A stretch of DNA of 17,301 bases, from assembly GCA_902494035.1 (NCBI GenBank), contig CABURV010000038.1, positions 1 to 17,301 on the forward strand, read 5' to 3'. Shown piece after piece: positions 6,027 through 13,984 of this stretch (within the stretch, counting starts at the first letter, position 1; every line of letters begins with the position of its first letter). Position numbers and translations under genes: made by a program. The notes beneath the pieces are model-generated. The model did not search any database and was not told where the DNA came from. It saw only the letters and a list, made by a program, of their open reading frames with translations. This DNA is from an uncultured Collinsella sp. GTDB lineage: Bacteria; Actinomycetota; Coriobacteriia; Coriobacteriales; Coriobacteriaceae.

Positions 6027-6971
6027 ATGCTCAAGACTCCTCTCTGCGATCTGCTCGGCATCGAAAAACCTGTGTTCCAGGGCGGCATGGCCTGGATAGC
6101 CGATGCCTCGCTGGCATCTGCCGTGTCCGAGGCAGGCGGCTTAGGGATTATCGCGGCCATGAATGCCGATGCCAACTGGCTGCGCGACCAGATTCACGAG
6201 CTGCGCGCCAAGACGGATAAGCCCTTTGGCGTCAACGTTATGCTCATGAGCCCGTTTGTTGACGAGGTCGCACAAGTGGTGATTGATGAGCGGGTGCCCG
6301 TTGTGGTGACCGGCGCCGGCAATCCCACCAAGTACATGAAGGCGTGGAACGAGGCGGGCATCAAGGTCATCCCGGTCGTTGCCTCGGTGGCGCTGGCGCG
6401 TCTCGTGGCGCGTCGCGGAGCCACTGCCGTGGTTGCCGAGGGCACCGAATCAGGCGGCCATATTGGCGAGACCTCGACGATGGCGCTTGTCCCGCAGGTT
6501 GTCGATGCAGTCGATATTCCCGTGGTTGCGGCTGGCGGTATCGCCGATGGCCGCGGTGTGGCGGCCGCCTTTATGCTCGGCGCTGCCGGCGTCCAGGTGG
6601 GAACACGCTTTCTGGTCGCAAACGAGTGCACCGTATCCGAACAGTACAAAGAGCTGGTGCTCAAGGCAGGCGACACGTCGACGCGTGCGACCGGTCGCTC
6701 GACGGGACATCCGGTTCGCGCCCTCAAGAGTCCCTTCACCAACGCGTATGCCAAGAACGAGGCGGCGGGCGCAAGCCCCGAGGAGCTCGGGGCCATGGGC
6801 ACGGGTGCGCTTCGCAAGGCGGCAAAGGACGGAAATTACGAAGAGGGTTCGTATTTGTGCGGACAGATTGCCGGCATGGTCAACGAGCGCCAGAGCGCTC
6901 GCGAAATCGTCGACGATCTAGTCGATGGCGCCGAGCACGTCCTGAAGGGTGCGTCCGCATGGGTAGCGTAG
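6027..6971 (+). CDS. fabK: Enoyl-ACP reductase II (FMN-dependent)
   Basis: FabK reduces trans-2-enoyl-ACP, the last step of each elongation cycle. It is a flavoprotein of the nitronate monooxygenase-like TIM-barrel family and unrelated to FabI. The 314-residue product shows QGGMAWIA (18-25), the family motif ESGGHIGE (141-148, with His145) and the phosphate-binding AAGGIADGRG (168-177). Context settles FabK rather than nitronate monooxygenase: it lies between acpP and fabD in a complete fab operon with no other enoyl reductase. The start is two bases after the acpP stop, with its ribosome binding site inside the acpP end, so translation is probably coupled. FabK enzymes are known to be insensitive to triclosan. 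Confidence 0.95.
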   Translation: MLKTPLCDLLGIEKPVFQGGMAWIADASLASAVSEAGGLGIIAAMNADANWLRDQIHELRAKTDKPFGVNVMLMSPFVDEVAQVVIDERVPVVVTGAGNPTKYMKAWNEAGIKVIPVVASVALARLVARRGATAVVAEGTESGGHIGETSTMALVPQVVDAVDIPVVAAGGIADGRGVAAAFMLGAAGVQVGTRFLVANECTVSEQYKELVLKAGDTSTRATGRSTGHPVRALKSPFTNAYAKNEAAGASPEELGAMGTGALRKAAKDGNYEEGSYLCGQIAGMVNERQSAREIVDDLVDGAEHVLKGASAWVA

Positions 6972-7885
6972 CGTTTCTGTTTGCCGGTCAGGGTGCCCAG
7001 CATCCCGCGATGGGCGTCGACCTCATCGAGGCATCGCCGGCGGCTGCCGAGGTGTTCGCCATTGCCGACGAGGTGCGCCCGGGGACCAGCGAGCAGTGCC
7101 GGAGCGCCTCCAAGGAGGAGCTCTCGCAGACCGAGAACACGCAGCCTTGCGTGTTCGTCCACGACTTGGCTGTCGCCGTCGCCCTGTGCGAGCGCGGCAT
7201 GGTGCCTGCCGCCTGTGCGGGATTCTCGCTGGGCGAGGTCGCTGCACTCACCTTTGCGGGGGCATTCGATACGCGAGCAGGTTTTGATCTCGTATGTGAG
7301 CGCGCGGCATTGATGGCCACGGCGGCCGAGCGTCACCCCGGCGGCATGCGCGCCGTCATCAAACTCGATGCGGCACAGGTCGAGGGCCTGGCAAAACAAG
7401 CAGGCGAGGACTGCTGGCCGGTCAACTACAACAGCCCCCAGCAGACGGTTGTGGCCGGAGCACCCGATGCGTTGCGGACCCTCGACGTCCTGGTAAAAGA
7501 GGCTGGCGGTCGCGCCATGAAGGTCGCGGTGTCGGGTGCATTCCATAGCCCCTATATGGCCGAGGCGACCTGTGGCCTTACTGCATATATCGAGGCCGGT
7601 CACGCGCCGTCCCCGCTGCTGATTCCTGTTATGGCAAATATGACGGCGGCGCCCTATCCGGCCGACCCGCAGACGGCATCGGAGGTGCTGGCCAACCAGG
7701 TGAGTCATGCCGTGCGCTGGGTCGACACACTGCATGCTCTGCAGGATCAGGGCATCGACACGTTTATTGAGGTCGGTCCCGGCAAAACGCTGTCTGGCTT
7801 GGCCAAGCGTACGTTGAGCGACGTCCGCGTGTATTTGTGCGAAACGGCCGAGCAGGTCGTAGCTATTGCCGACGAGCTCGCATAG
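6959..7885 (+). CDS. fabD: Malonyl-CoA:ACP transacylase
   Basis: FabD moves malonyl groups from CoA to AcpP. The 308-residue length is typical. Gln11 lies in AGQGAQ, the nucleophile is Ser90 in GFSLGE, Arg115 holds the malonyl carboxylate, and His196 in GAFHSPYM completes the active site. The start is ATG at 6959, overlapping the end of fabK by 13 bases, with AAGGG (6945-6949) upstream. The reading frame stays open further upstream, to 6344, but that part only shadows fabK and the family homology begins at MGSVAFLFAGQG. Confidence 0.96.
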   Translation: MGSVAFLFAGQGAQHPAMGVDLIEASPAAAEVFAIADEVRPGTSEQCRSASKEELSQTENTQPCVFVHDLAVAVALCERGMVPAACAGFSLGEVAALTFAGAFDTRAGFDLVCERAALMATAAERHPGGMRAVIKLDAAQVEGLAKQAGEDCWPVNYNSPQQTVVAGAPDALRTLDVLVKEAGGRAMKVAVSGAFHSPYMAEATCGLTAYIEAGHAPSPLLIPVMANMTAAPYPADPQTASEVLANQVSHAVRWVDTLHALQDQGIDTFIEVGPGKTLSGLAKRTLSDVRVYLCETAEQVVAIADELA

Positions 7886-7915
7886 TCCACAGGGCTGCAA
7901 CCCGAAAGGAACGAC

Positions 7916-8689
7916 ATGGGCAACTTGAACAACGGCGCGCTCGAGCGCAACGACTCACGTCGCGTGGCGCTGGTCACGGGCGGCTCGCGCGGTATCGGCC
8001 GTGCTTGTGCCGTGGGCCTGGCGGAGGATGGCTACGATATCGCCGTCGTCTATGCCGGCAGCGTCGATGCGGCACGCGAGACATGCGAAGCCTGTGAGGC
8101 GGCTGGCGCCACGGCGCGCGCATATCAATGTGACGTGGCCGACCCCGATGCCGTCAACGCGTGCGTGGAGACGGTCCTCAACGACTTTGGCTCCATTTGG
8201 GCGCTTGTCAACAACGCCGGCATCACGCGCGATGGCCTGCTCATGCGCATGGGCGACGATGCCTTCGACCGCGTGCTCGATGTCAATCTCAAGGGCACGT
8301 TCAATATGACGCGCGCGCTCACCAAGACCTTTATGCGCCAGCGCGGCGGTTGCGTCGTCAACATGAGCTCGGTCGTGGGCCTGATGGGTAATGCCGGGCA
8401 AGCCAACTACGCTGCCTCCAAGGCGGGCGTGATGGGGCTTACCAAGGCGGTGGCGCGCGAGCTTGCGCCCCGCGGCGTACGAGTGAACGCGGTCGCCCCC
8501 GGGTTTGTCGAGACCGATATGACGGCAAAGCTCTCGGAGAAGGTGCGTGCGGCAACCGAGGAGCAGATTCCCCTTAAGCGCATGGCGCGCCCCGAGGAAG
8601 TGGCTGGCGTGGTGCGCTTTTTGGCGAGTGATGCGGCTGCCTACATTACGGGTGAGGTCGTGCGCGTCGATGGCGGAATGGCGATGTAG
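7916..8689 (+). CDS. fabG: 3-oxoacyl-ACP reductase
   Basis: FabG reduces 3-ketoacyl-ACP with NADPH. It is a short-chain dehydrogenase with cofactor loop TGGSRGIG (21-28), NNAG (99-102) and the catalytic set Ser152, Tyr165 and Lys169 in SSVVG and YAASK. At 257 residues it is about a dozen longer than E. coli FabG because of a polar N-terminal extension before the first beta strand. ATG at 7916 is preceded by AAAGGA. It lies 30 bases after fabD and 39 bases before fabF. SDR enzymes have many functions, but the position makes FabG clear. Confidence 0.95.
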   Translation: MGNLNNGALERNDSRRVALVTGGSRGIGRACAVGLAEDGYDIAVVYAGSVDAARETCEACEAAGATARAYQCDVADPDAVNACVETVLNDFGSIWALVNNAGITRDGLLMRMGDDAFDRVLDVNLKGTFNMTRALTKTFMRQRGGCVVNMSSVVGLMGNAGQANYAASKAGVMGLTKAVARELAPRGVRVNAVAPGFVETDMTAKLSEKVRAATEEQIPLKRMARPEEVAGVVRFLASDAAAYITGEVVRVDGGMAM

Positions 8690-8728
8690 AAACCAGGGCC
8701 GAAGAACGGCTTGAATGAGGAGACCATG

Positions 8729-9976
8729 ATGGAACAGAGAGTTGCAATCACCGGCATCGGTGCCGTATCGCCGCTCGGCAACACGGCGCTTGCCACCTGG
8801 GCGGCCATGTGCGCCGGCACGTGCGGTATCGGCCCGATCACGCACTTCGATACGGATGCGTTTGCCGTCAAGGTGGCGGCCGAGGTCAAGGGCTTTGACG
8901 GCAACGAGTACTTTGGCAAGCACGACGCCAAGCACCTGGACCCCTGCGTTCAGTTTGCGATGGCGGCGTCGGACGAGGCCATGCACGATGCGGGCTTTGA
9001 TGTCGAAGGCGCCATCAATCGCGAGCGCTTGGGCGTCTACGTGGGTTCAGGTGTGGGCGGCATGCAGACACTCGTCGACAACGTCCACACGATCGCCGAT
9101 CGAGGGCCTCGCCGTGCATCGCCCTATATGATTGCGATGATGATCCCCAATATGGCTTCGGGCAATATCGCGATCCGCCACAAGGCAAAGGGACCGACCC
9201 TGCCCGTCGTGACCGCTTGCGCGACGTCTGCCCATGCGGTGGGCGAGGCGTTCCGCGCCATCAAGCACGGCTATGCCGATGCGATTCTCGCCGGCGGTGC
9301 CGAGGCGGCCATCATCCCCGATGCCGTTGCGGGCTTTACGTCCTGCCGTGCACTCACTACCAATCCCGATCCTGCGACGGCTTGTCGTCCGTTCGATGCG
9401 AATCGCGACGGCTTTGTGATGGGCGAGGGCGCCTGCGTGCTGGTACTGGAGAGCATGGAGCACGCGCAGGCGCGCGGGGCGCACATTTATGCCGAGGTCG
9501 TGGGCTACGGCAACACCGATGATGCCTATCACATCACGAGCCCCGATCCCGAGGCTGCCGGCATTGCCCGTGCGATATCGCTGGCGGTGGCCGAGGGCGA
9601 CGTTAAGCCTTCCGAGGGCCTCTACATCAACGCTCACGGCACCTCGACTAAACTCAACGATTCGTCCGAGACGGCGGGCATTAAGCGGGCACTCGGCGAG
9701 GACGCGGCGCGCGCCGCACACGTCTCGTCGACCAAGTCGATGACCGGCCATATGATCGGCGCCACGGGTGCCATCGAGGTCATGGCCTGTGCCATGGCGC
9801 TCGAGCAGGGCGTGGTGCCGCCGACCATTAACTACCACACGCCCGATCCCGCCTGCGATCTTGATTACACGCCTAATCGCGCGGTTCGCGCCGACCTTAC
9901 CTGGGCGCTTTCGACCAACCTGGGCTTTGGCGGGCACAACGCCGCCATCGCGCTGCGTAGATATGCAAGGAGCTAG
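8729..9976 (+). CDS. fabF: Beta-ketoacyl-ACP synthase II
   Basis: FabF condenses acyl-ACP with malonyl-ACP in the elongation cycle. The 415-residue protein has Cys164 in VVTACATSAH, His303 in NAHGTST and His341 in TGHMIGATG, spaced as in E. coli FabF. The start is ATG at 8729, six bases after AGGAG (8718-8722). The adjacent ATG at 8726 and an upstream TTG at 8711 are in frame but lie too close to or before that site. It is the only elongating ketosynthase in the operon, so it presumably handles all chain lengths unless a FabB lies elsewhere. Confidence 0.96.
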   Translation: MEQRVAITGIGAVSPLGNTALATWAAMCAGTCGIGPITHFDTDAFAVKVAAEVKGFDGNEYFGKHDAKHLDPCVQFAMAASDEAMHDAGFDVEGAINRERLGVYVGSGVGGMQTLVDNVHTIADRGPRRASPYMIAMMIPNMASGNIAIRHKAKGPTLPVVTACATSAHAVGEAFRAIKHGYADAILAGGAEAAIIPDAVAGFTSCRALTTNPDPATACRPFDANRDGFVMGEGACVLVLESMEHAQARGAHIYAEVVGYGNTDDAYHITSPDPEAAGIARAISLAVAEGDVKPSEGLYINAHGTSTKLNDSSETAGIKRALGEDAARAAHVSSTKSMTGHMIGATGAIEVMACAMALEQGVVPPTINYHTPDPACDLDYTPNRAVRADLTWALSTNLGFGGHNAAIALRRYARS

Positions 9977-9979
9977 AGC

Positions 9980-10447
9980 ATGGATTCCAAAAGACTTGCC
10001 GAGATAGCCGATGTGATGGAGGACCGCGGCCTTACGCGCGTGCGTGTTGAGGAGCCCGATGGCACCGCGGTCGAACTCGAGCGCGCGAGCACCGCACAGC
10101 CGGTTGCCGTGCCCATGCCGAGTGCCATGGCCGCTCCAGTTGCAGCTCCCACAGTCGCGCCCGCCGCACCGGAACCTGCCGCGCAGGCACCTACCGCCAC
10201 GCCGGAGCCCAAGGGCATAGAGGTGACTGCTCCCATGGTCGGCGTTTTCTATGCTGCCCCGGCGCCGGGCGATGAGCCCTTTGTGCACGTGGGATCCAAG
10301 GTCAAAGCCGGCGAGACCCTCTGCATCATCGAGGCCATGAAGGTCCTCAACGAGGTGACGGCAGAGGCGGACGGTGAGGTGCTCGAGATCTATGCGGCCG
10401 ACGGCGACCTCGTGGAGTTCGGCAGCTGCCTCATGAGGATCGGATAG
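9980..10447 (+). CDS. accB: Biotin carboxyl carrier protein of acetyl-CoA carboxylase
   Basis: AccB carries biotin between the carboxylase (AccC) and carboxyltransferase (AccDA) sites. The 155-residue protein has an N-terminal domain (1-36), an Ala/Pro-rich linker (about 40-78) and a biotinyl domain (about 80-155). The acceptor is Lys121 in EAMKV. The canonical motif reads AMKM; Val after the lysine is a mild departure. The start lies three bases after the fabF stop, with AAGGAG seven bases before it, so translation is probably coupled. Biotin attachment would be done by the divergently encoded BirA. Confidence 0.96.
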   Translation: MDSKRLAEIADVMEDRGLTRVRVEEPDGTAVELERASTAQPVAVPMPSAMAAPVAAPTVAPAAPEPAAQAPTATPEPKGIEVTAPMVGVFYAAPAPGDEPFVHVGSKVKAGETLCIIEAMKVLNEVTAEADGEVLEIYAADGDLVEFGSCLMRIG

Positions 10448-10456
10448 GTGATATCC

Positions 10457-10879
10457 ATGAACAAAGAAGAGCTTAAAGAATTGTTGCCGCATCGCGAGCC
10501 GATGCTTTTGCTCGACGAGGCCGAGCTGGTGGGCGACGAGGCCCGCGGCAAGATCACGATTACGGGCGACGAGTACTTTTTGCAGGGGCATTTTCCGGGA
10601 AACCCGGTCGTCCCCGGCGTGATCCAGTGCGAGATGCTCGCCCAGAACTGCTGTGTGCTGCTGATGGGCGATGAGGAGGCGCGCGGCGCGACGCCGTTCT
10701 ACACGAGTCTGGACAAGGTGCGCTTTAAGCGTCCGGTGCGCCCGGGCGACACGGTGGATCTGGTGTGCTCCATCACGCGTGCGCGCGGGCCGTTCCGCTT
10801 TGCGACGGGTACCGCGAGCGTCAACGGTGAGGTTTGCTGCCGCGCCGATATGTCTTTTGCACTCATGCACGAAAGTTAA
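10457..10879 (+). CDS. fabZ: 3-hydroxyacyl-ACP dehydratase
   Basis: FabZ dehydrates 3-hydroxyacyl-ACP to trans-2-enoyl-ACP. The 140-residue hot-dog-fold protein has His45 in GHFPGNPVVPG and Glu59 in VIQCEMLAQ, the catalytic pair of the family, and the N-terminal LLPHREPMLLLDE. I prefer ATG at 10457, preceded by AGGTGA. GTG at 10448, directly after the accB stop, is a fair alternative with GAGGA eight bases before it and would add three residues. The position between accB and accC matches the streptococcal order. It lacks features suggesting isomerase activity, so unsaturated chain synthesis is not explained by this operon. Confidence 0.94.
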   Translation: MNKEELKELLPHREPMLLLDEAELVGDEARGKITITGDEYFLQGHFPGNPVVPGVIQCEMLAQNCCVLLMGDEEARGATPFYTSLDKVRFKRPVRPGDTVDLVCSITRARGPFRFATGTASVNGEVCCRADMSFALMHES

Positions 10880-10889
10880 GGAAGGCTTC

Positions 10890-12233
10890 ATGTTCGACAA
10901 AGTGCTCATCGCCAACCGCGGCGAAGTCGCGGTCCGTGTTATCCGCGCGTGCCGCGATATGGGCATCAAGACCGTCGCCGTTTATTCCACGGCCGATGCG
11001 GACGCGCTGCACGTGCAGCTTGCCGACGAGGCGTATTGCATCGGCGGCCCGCGTCTTGCCGAGAGCTACCTCAACGACGATGCCGTGCTCACCTGTGCCG
11101 TAAAGTCGGGAGCTAAGGCAATTCATCCCGGCTATGGCTTTTTCTCCGAGAAGGCGAGCTTCGTGCGCGACTGCGACAAGTACGGTCTGGCGTTTGTTGG
11201 TCCCTCGGCCGAGGTCATCGACAGCATGGGCGACAAGGACGCCGCACGTAGAACGGCTGCCGCGGCGGGCGTGCCCATCGTTCCGGGCTGCGATTTGCTC
11301 AAAAGCCCCGAGGAGGCGACGGCCGAGGCCGAGCGCATCGGCTGCCCCGTGCTCATCAAGGCGCGCGCGGGTGGCGGCGGTCGCGGTATTCGCAAGGTCG
11401 AGCGCGTGGAAGACGCGGCAAAGGCCTTTATTGAAGCACGTGCCGAGGGCGAGGCCGTTTTTGGCGACGGCGAGTGCTACATGGAGAAGTTCGTCGCGCC
11501 GGCGCATCACGTCGAGGTGCAGATTATGGCCGATAAGCAGGGCCATGTGTTTTCGCTCGGCGAGCGTGAGTGCTCGGTGCAGCGCCGCAACCAAAAGCTG
11601 ATCGAGGAGAGCCCCGCGCCGTGCCTCGACGGACGGGATGATATTCGCGCGCGCATGCACAAGGCCGCGCGCGACTTGGCTCGTGTCGTTGGCTATGAGG
11701 GCGCCGGCACCATTGAGTTTCTGTACTCAGATGACGGCAACTATTACTTTATGGAAATGAACACGCGCCTGCAGGTGGAGCATCCGGTTACGGAGTTTGT
11801 GACCGATACCGACTTGGTCAAGTGGCAGCTGCGCGTGGCAGCCGGCCAGCCTCTGCCGTTTGAACAGGAGGACATGCCGGTCCGCAACCACGCCATGGAG
11901 TGCCGCATCAATGCCGAAACGCCGGACTTTCTTCCGTCGTGCGGAACGATAACCACGCTGCGTGTGCCGGGTGGTCCGCGCGTGCGTTGGGATTCCGCCA
12001 TGTTTACCGGCGCGAACGTTCCGCCGTACTACGACTCCATGCTCGGCAAGCTCATCGTGTGCGCGCCCACGCGCGACGGCGCCATTCGCAAGATGCGCTC
12101 GGCCCTGGGCGAGCTCGTGATTGAGGGCGTGAGCGAAAACAGCGAGCTTCAGCTCGACGTTCTGGCAAACGACGAGTTCTTGTCGGGCATGTATCACACC
12201 GATCTGATGGGGCATCTCTATGCTGATGAATAG
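10890..12233 (+). CDS. accC: Biotin carboxylase subunit of acetyl-CoA carboxylase
   Basis: AccC carboxylates the biotin on AccB using ATP and bicarbonate. The 447-residue length matches the family (E. coli 449). It begins MFDKVLIANRGE, followed by the pre-ATP-grasp IHPGYGFFSE region, the ATP-grasp glycine loop GGGGRG (161-166) and the active-site strand EMNTRLQVEHPVTE (289-302). ATG at 10890 is chosen because AAGGA lies seven bases before it and matches the family start. The open frame continues upstream to 10671 but that part is a shadow of fabZ. Its 3' end overlaps the AccDA start by 14 bases. Confidence 0.96.
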   Translation: MFDKVLIANRGEVAVRVIRACRDMGIKTVAVYSTADADALHVQLADEAYCIGGPRLAESYLNDDAVLTCAVKSGAKAIHPGYGFFSEKASFVRDCDKYGLAFVGPSAEVIDSMGDKDAARRTAAAAGVPIVPGCDLLKSPEEATAEAERIGCPVLIKARAGGGGRGIRKVERVEDAAKAFIEARAEGEAVFGDGECYMEKFVAPAHHVEVQIMADKQGHVFSLGERECSVQRRNQKLIEESPAPCLDGRDDIRARMHKAARDLARVVGYEGAGTIEFLYSDDGNYYFMEMNTRLQVEHPVTEFVTDTDLVKWQLRVAAGQPLPFEQEDMPVRNHAMECRINAETPDFLPSCGTITTLRVPGGPRVRWDSAMFTGANVPPYYDSMLGKLIVCAPTRDGAIRKMRSALGELVIEGVSENSELQLDVLANDEFLSGMYHTDLMGHLYADE

Positions 12234-13944
12234 AAAAGCGAAGACGGTCAATGTCCTCGAGGGGCCGATGACCGAGTCGTGCGCCGAATTTCCCGCGCGC
12301 CACGTGTTTGTCAAATGCCCGGAGTGCCGCCGTGTGATTGACGAGGCACGTCTGCACGACAACCTCGACGTTTGTCCTCGCTGCGGTAAACACTTTCGCG
12401 TGAGCGGTCGCGCGCGCATGCGCATGACGGTCGACGAGGGCACGTTTGAGGAATGGGATGCCAATCTGGCGTCGGAGGACTTCCTCTCGTTTCCCGGCTA
12501 TGCCGACAAGCTCAAGGGCGCGGGTGAGCGTTCGGGCGAGCGCGACGCCGTCGTGTGCGGCAGCGGTAAAATCTGCGGCTGCGATACCGCGCTCTTTTTT
12601 ATGGACGCCAACTTTATGATGGGCTCGATGGGCTCCGTGGTGGGCGAGAAGGTCTGTCGTGTCTTTGAGCGCGCGACCGAGCTGGGGTTACCGGTTGTCG
12701 GCTTTACCGTTTCGGGCGGCGCGCGCATGCAAGAGGGCGTGACCTCGCTTATGCAGATGGCCAAGATTTCAGCGGCGGTTGGGCGCCACAGCAAGGCGGG
12801 CGGCCTGTATATCACGGTGCTCACCGACCCCACGACCGGAGGCGTAACCGCGAGCTTTGCCATGGAGGGCGACATTATCCTGGCTGAGCCCGATGCCCTG
12901 ACGGCATTTGCCGGCCCGCGCGTGATCGAGCAGAACATGCACAAGCGCCTGCCCAAGGGATTCCAGCGCTCCGAGTTTTTGCTGGAGCACGGCTTTTGCG
13001 ATGCCGTTGTTCCGCGTGGCGAGATTGCGCTCACGGTAGGCGAGCTGCTGGCGCTGCACGAAGGGCACGCGCCCGGCCTGGGGGCACCGCATGAGATCGT
13101 GCATATGGGTCGCCGCGGCAAAAAGCTGGGACACTTGTTTAAGCGCTCGTCGGCACCAAAAACCGCGTTCGAGATTGTCAGGCAGACCCGCTCGGCAGAT
13201 CGCGTCACGGCAGGCGAGATGATCTCGCTGGGCCTGGATGGATTTGTGGAGCTGCACGGCGACCGTTACTTTGGCGACGATGCTGCCGTGGTGGGTGGCA
13301 TTGGTTGGAAAGACGGACGCCCCGTAACGGTCATCGCCGTCGAGCGCGGCACCACGACCAAAGAGCGTATGCGCCGCAACTTTGGCATGGCGCATCCCGA
13401 GGGCTACCGCAAGGCGCGTCGCCTGATGCGCCAGGCCGAAAAGTTTGGTCGACCGGTTCTGTGCCTGGTCGATACTTCGGGCGCGTTTTGCGGCATCGGT
13501 GCCGAGGAGCGCGGCCAGGGCGAGGCGATTGCCCAGAATCTCATGGAGATGAGCGGCCTTAAGACGCCGATTGTCTCGGTGGTGACAGGCGAGGGCGGCT
13601 CCGGTGGCGCGCTGGCGCTGTCCGTGGCCGACCGTATCCTGATGCTCTCGAGCTCGGCCTATTCGGTCGTGAGCCCCGAGGCCTGTGCGTCGATCCTGTG
13701 GAAGGATACCGAGCGCGCGGATGAGGCCGCCGAGGCGCTGAAGCTCACGGCTCCCGATCTGTTGGCGCTCGGTATCATCGACGGCATTGTCGATGATAGG
13801 GGCCTGTCGCATGAGGAGATTGCCGGTGCCGTCATGTCCTCGGCATTTGATGCCTTCGATACGCTTGGGCAGCTCGACGACGCTGCCCTCACAAACCTCC
13901 GCTACGAAAAGTACCGCGCAATCGGCCGGTACCGCACGATGTGA
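12220..13944 (+). CDS. accDA: Fused carboxyltransferase beta-alpha subunits of acetyl-CoA carboxylase
   Basis: This single 574-residue protein transfers the carboxyl group from biotin to acetyl-CoA, giving malonyl-CoA. The beta part (AccD, about 1-295) has a zinc ribbon with Cys33, Cys36, Cys52 and Cys55 and the motif SGGARMQEG (165-173). The alpha part (AccA, about 310-574) has FVELHGDR (342-349), RRNFGM (385-390), GAEERGQ (427-433) and GEGGSGGALAL (457-467). The reading frame is continuous with no stop between the parts. The alpha part starts where residue ~75 of E. coli AccA would be, so the usual N-terminal helical segment is missing and a linker of about 20 residues replaces it. ATG at 12220 overlaps accC by 14 bases and has GGGG seven bases before it; ATGs at 12226 and 12268 are alternatives. 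Confidence 0.94.
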   Translation: MLMNRKAKTVNVLEGPMTESCAEFPARHVFVKCPECRRVIDEARLHDNLDVCPRCGKHFRVSGRARMRMTVDEGTFEEWDANLASEDFLSFPGYADKLKGAGERSGERDAVVCGSGKICGCDTALFFMDANFMMGSMGSVVGEKVCRVFERATELGLPVVGFTVSGGARMQEGVTSLMQMAKISAAVGRHSKAGGLYITVLTDPTTGGVTASFAMEGDIILAEPDALTAFAGPRVIEQNMHKRLPKGFQRSEFLLEHGFCDAVVPRGEIALTVGELLALHEGHAPGLGAPHEIVHMGRRGKKLGHLFKRSSAPKTAFEIVRQTRSADRVTAGEMISLGLDGFVELHGDRYFGDDAAVVGGIGWKDGRPVTVIAVERGTTTKERMRRNFGMAHPEGYRKARRLMRQAEKFGRPVLCLVDTSGAFCGIGAEERGQGEAIAQNLMEMSGLKTPIVSVVTGEGGSGGALALSVADRILMLSSSAYSVVSPEACASILWKDTERADEAAEALKLTAPDLLALGIIDGIVDDRGLSHEEIAGAVMSSAFDAFDTLGQLDDAALTNLRYEKYRAIGRYRTM

Positions 13945-13968
13945 CAAGGGGACAGTTCGCATGTCACT
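13940..13968. repeat. Palindromic repeat copy A, overlapping the accDA stop
   Basis: GTGACA (13941-13946) and TGTCAC (13962-13967) are inverted around a core containing GGGGACAGTTC. The accDA stop codon (13942-13944) lies in the left arm. A loosely related copy follows the next gene at 15203-15233. The design resembles dispersed GTGACA-type palindromes I associate with gut actinobacteria, but that link is from memory. Confidence 0.45.
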
Positions 13969-13984
13969 TTGGGAAAGGCGTTCC

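Noticed and set aside
6344..6958. Upstream in-frame extension of fabD through fabK
   Set aside because: The translated part is Arg/Gly/Cys-rich noise, while FabD homology begins exactly at the ATG at 6959 with a suitable ribosome binding site.
9047..10969. A 640-codon open frame on the - strand opposite fabF, accB and fabZ
   Set aside because: It crosses three well supported + strand genes and its His/Arg/Gly-rich product has no recognisable domain; it is a codon-bias shadow.
12220..13944. The accD-accA fusion as a frameshift or lost-stop artefact
   Set aside because: The frame is continuous, both halves keep their motifs, and a linker replaces the missing alpha N-terminus, which is what a settled fusion looks like rather than a sequencing error.
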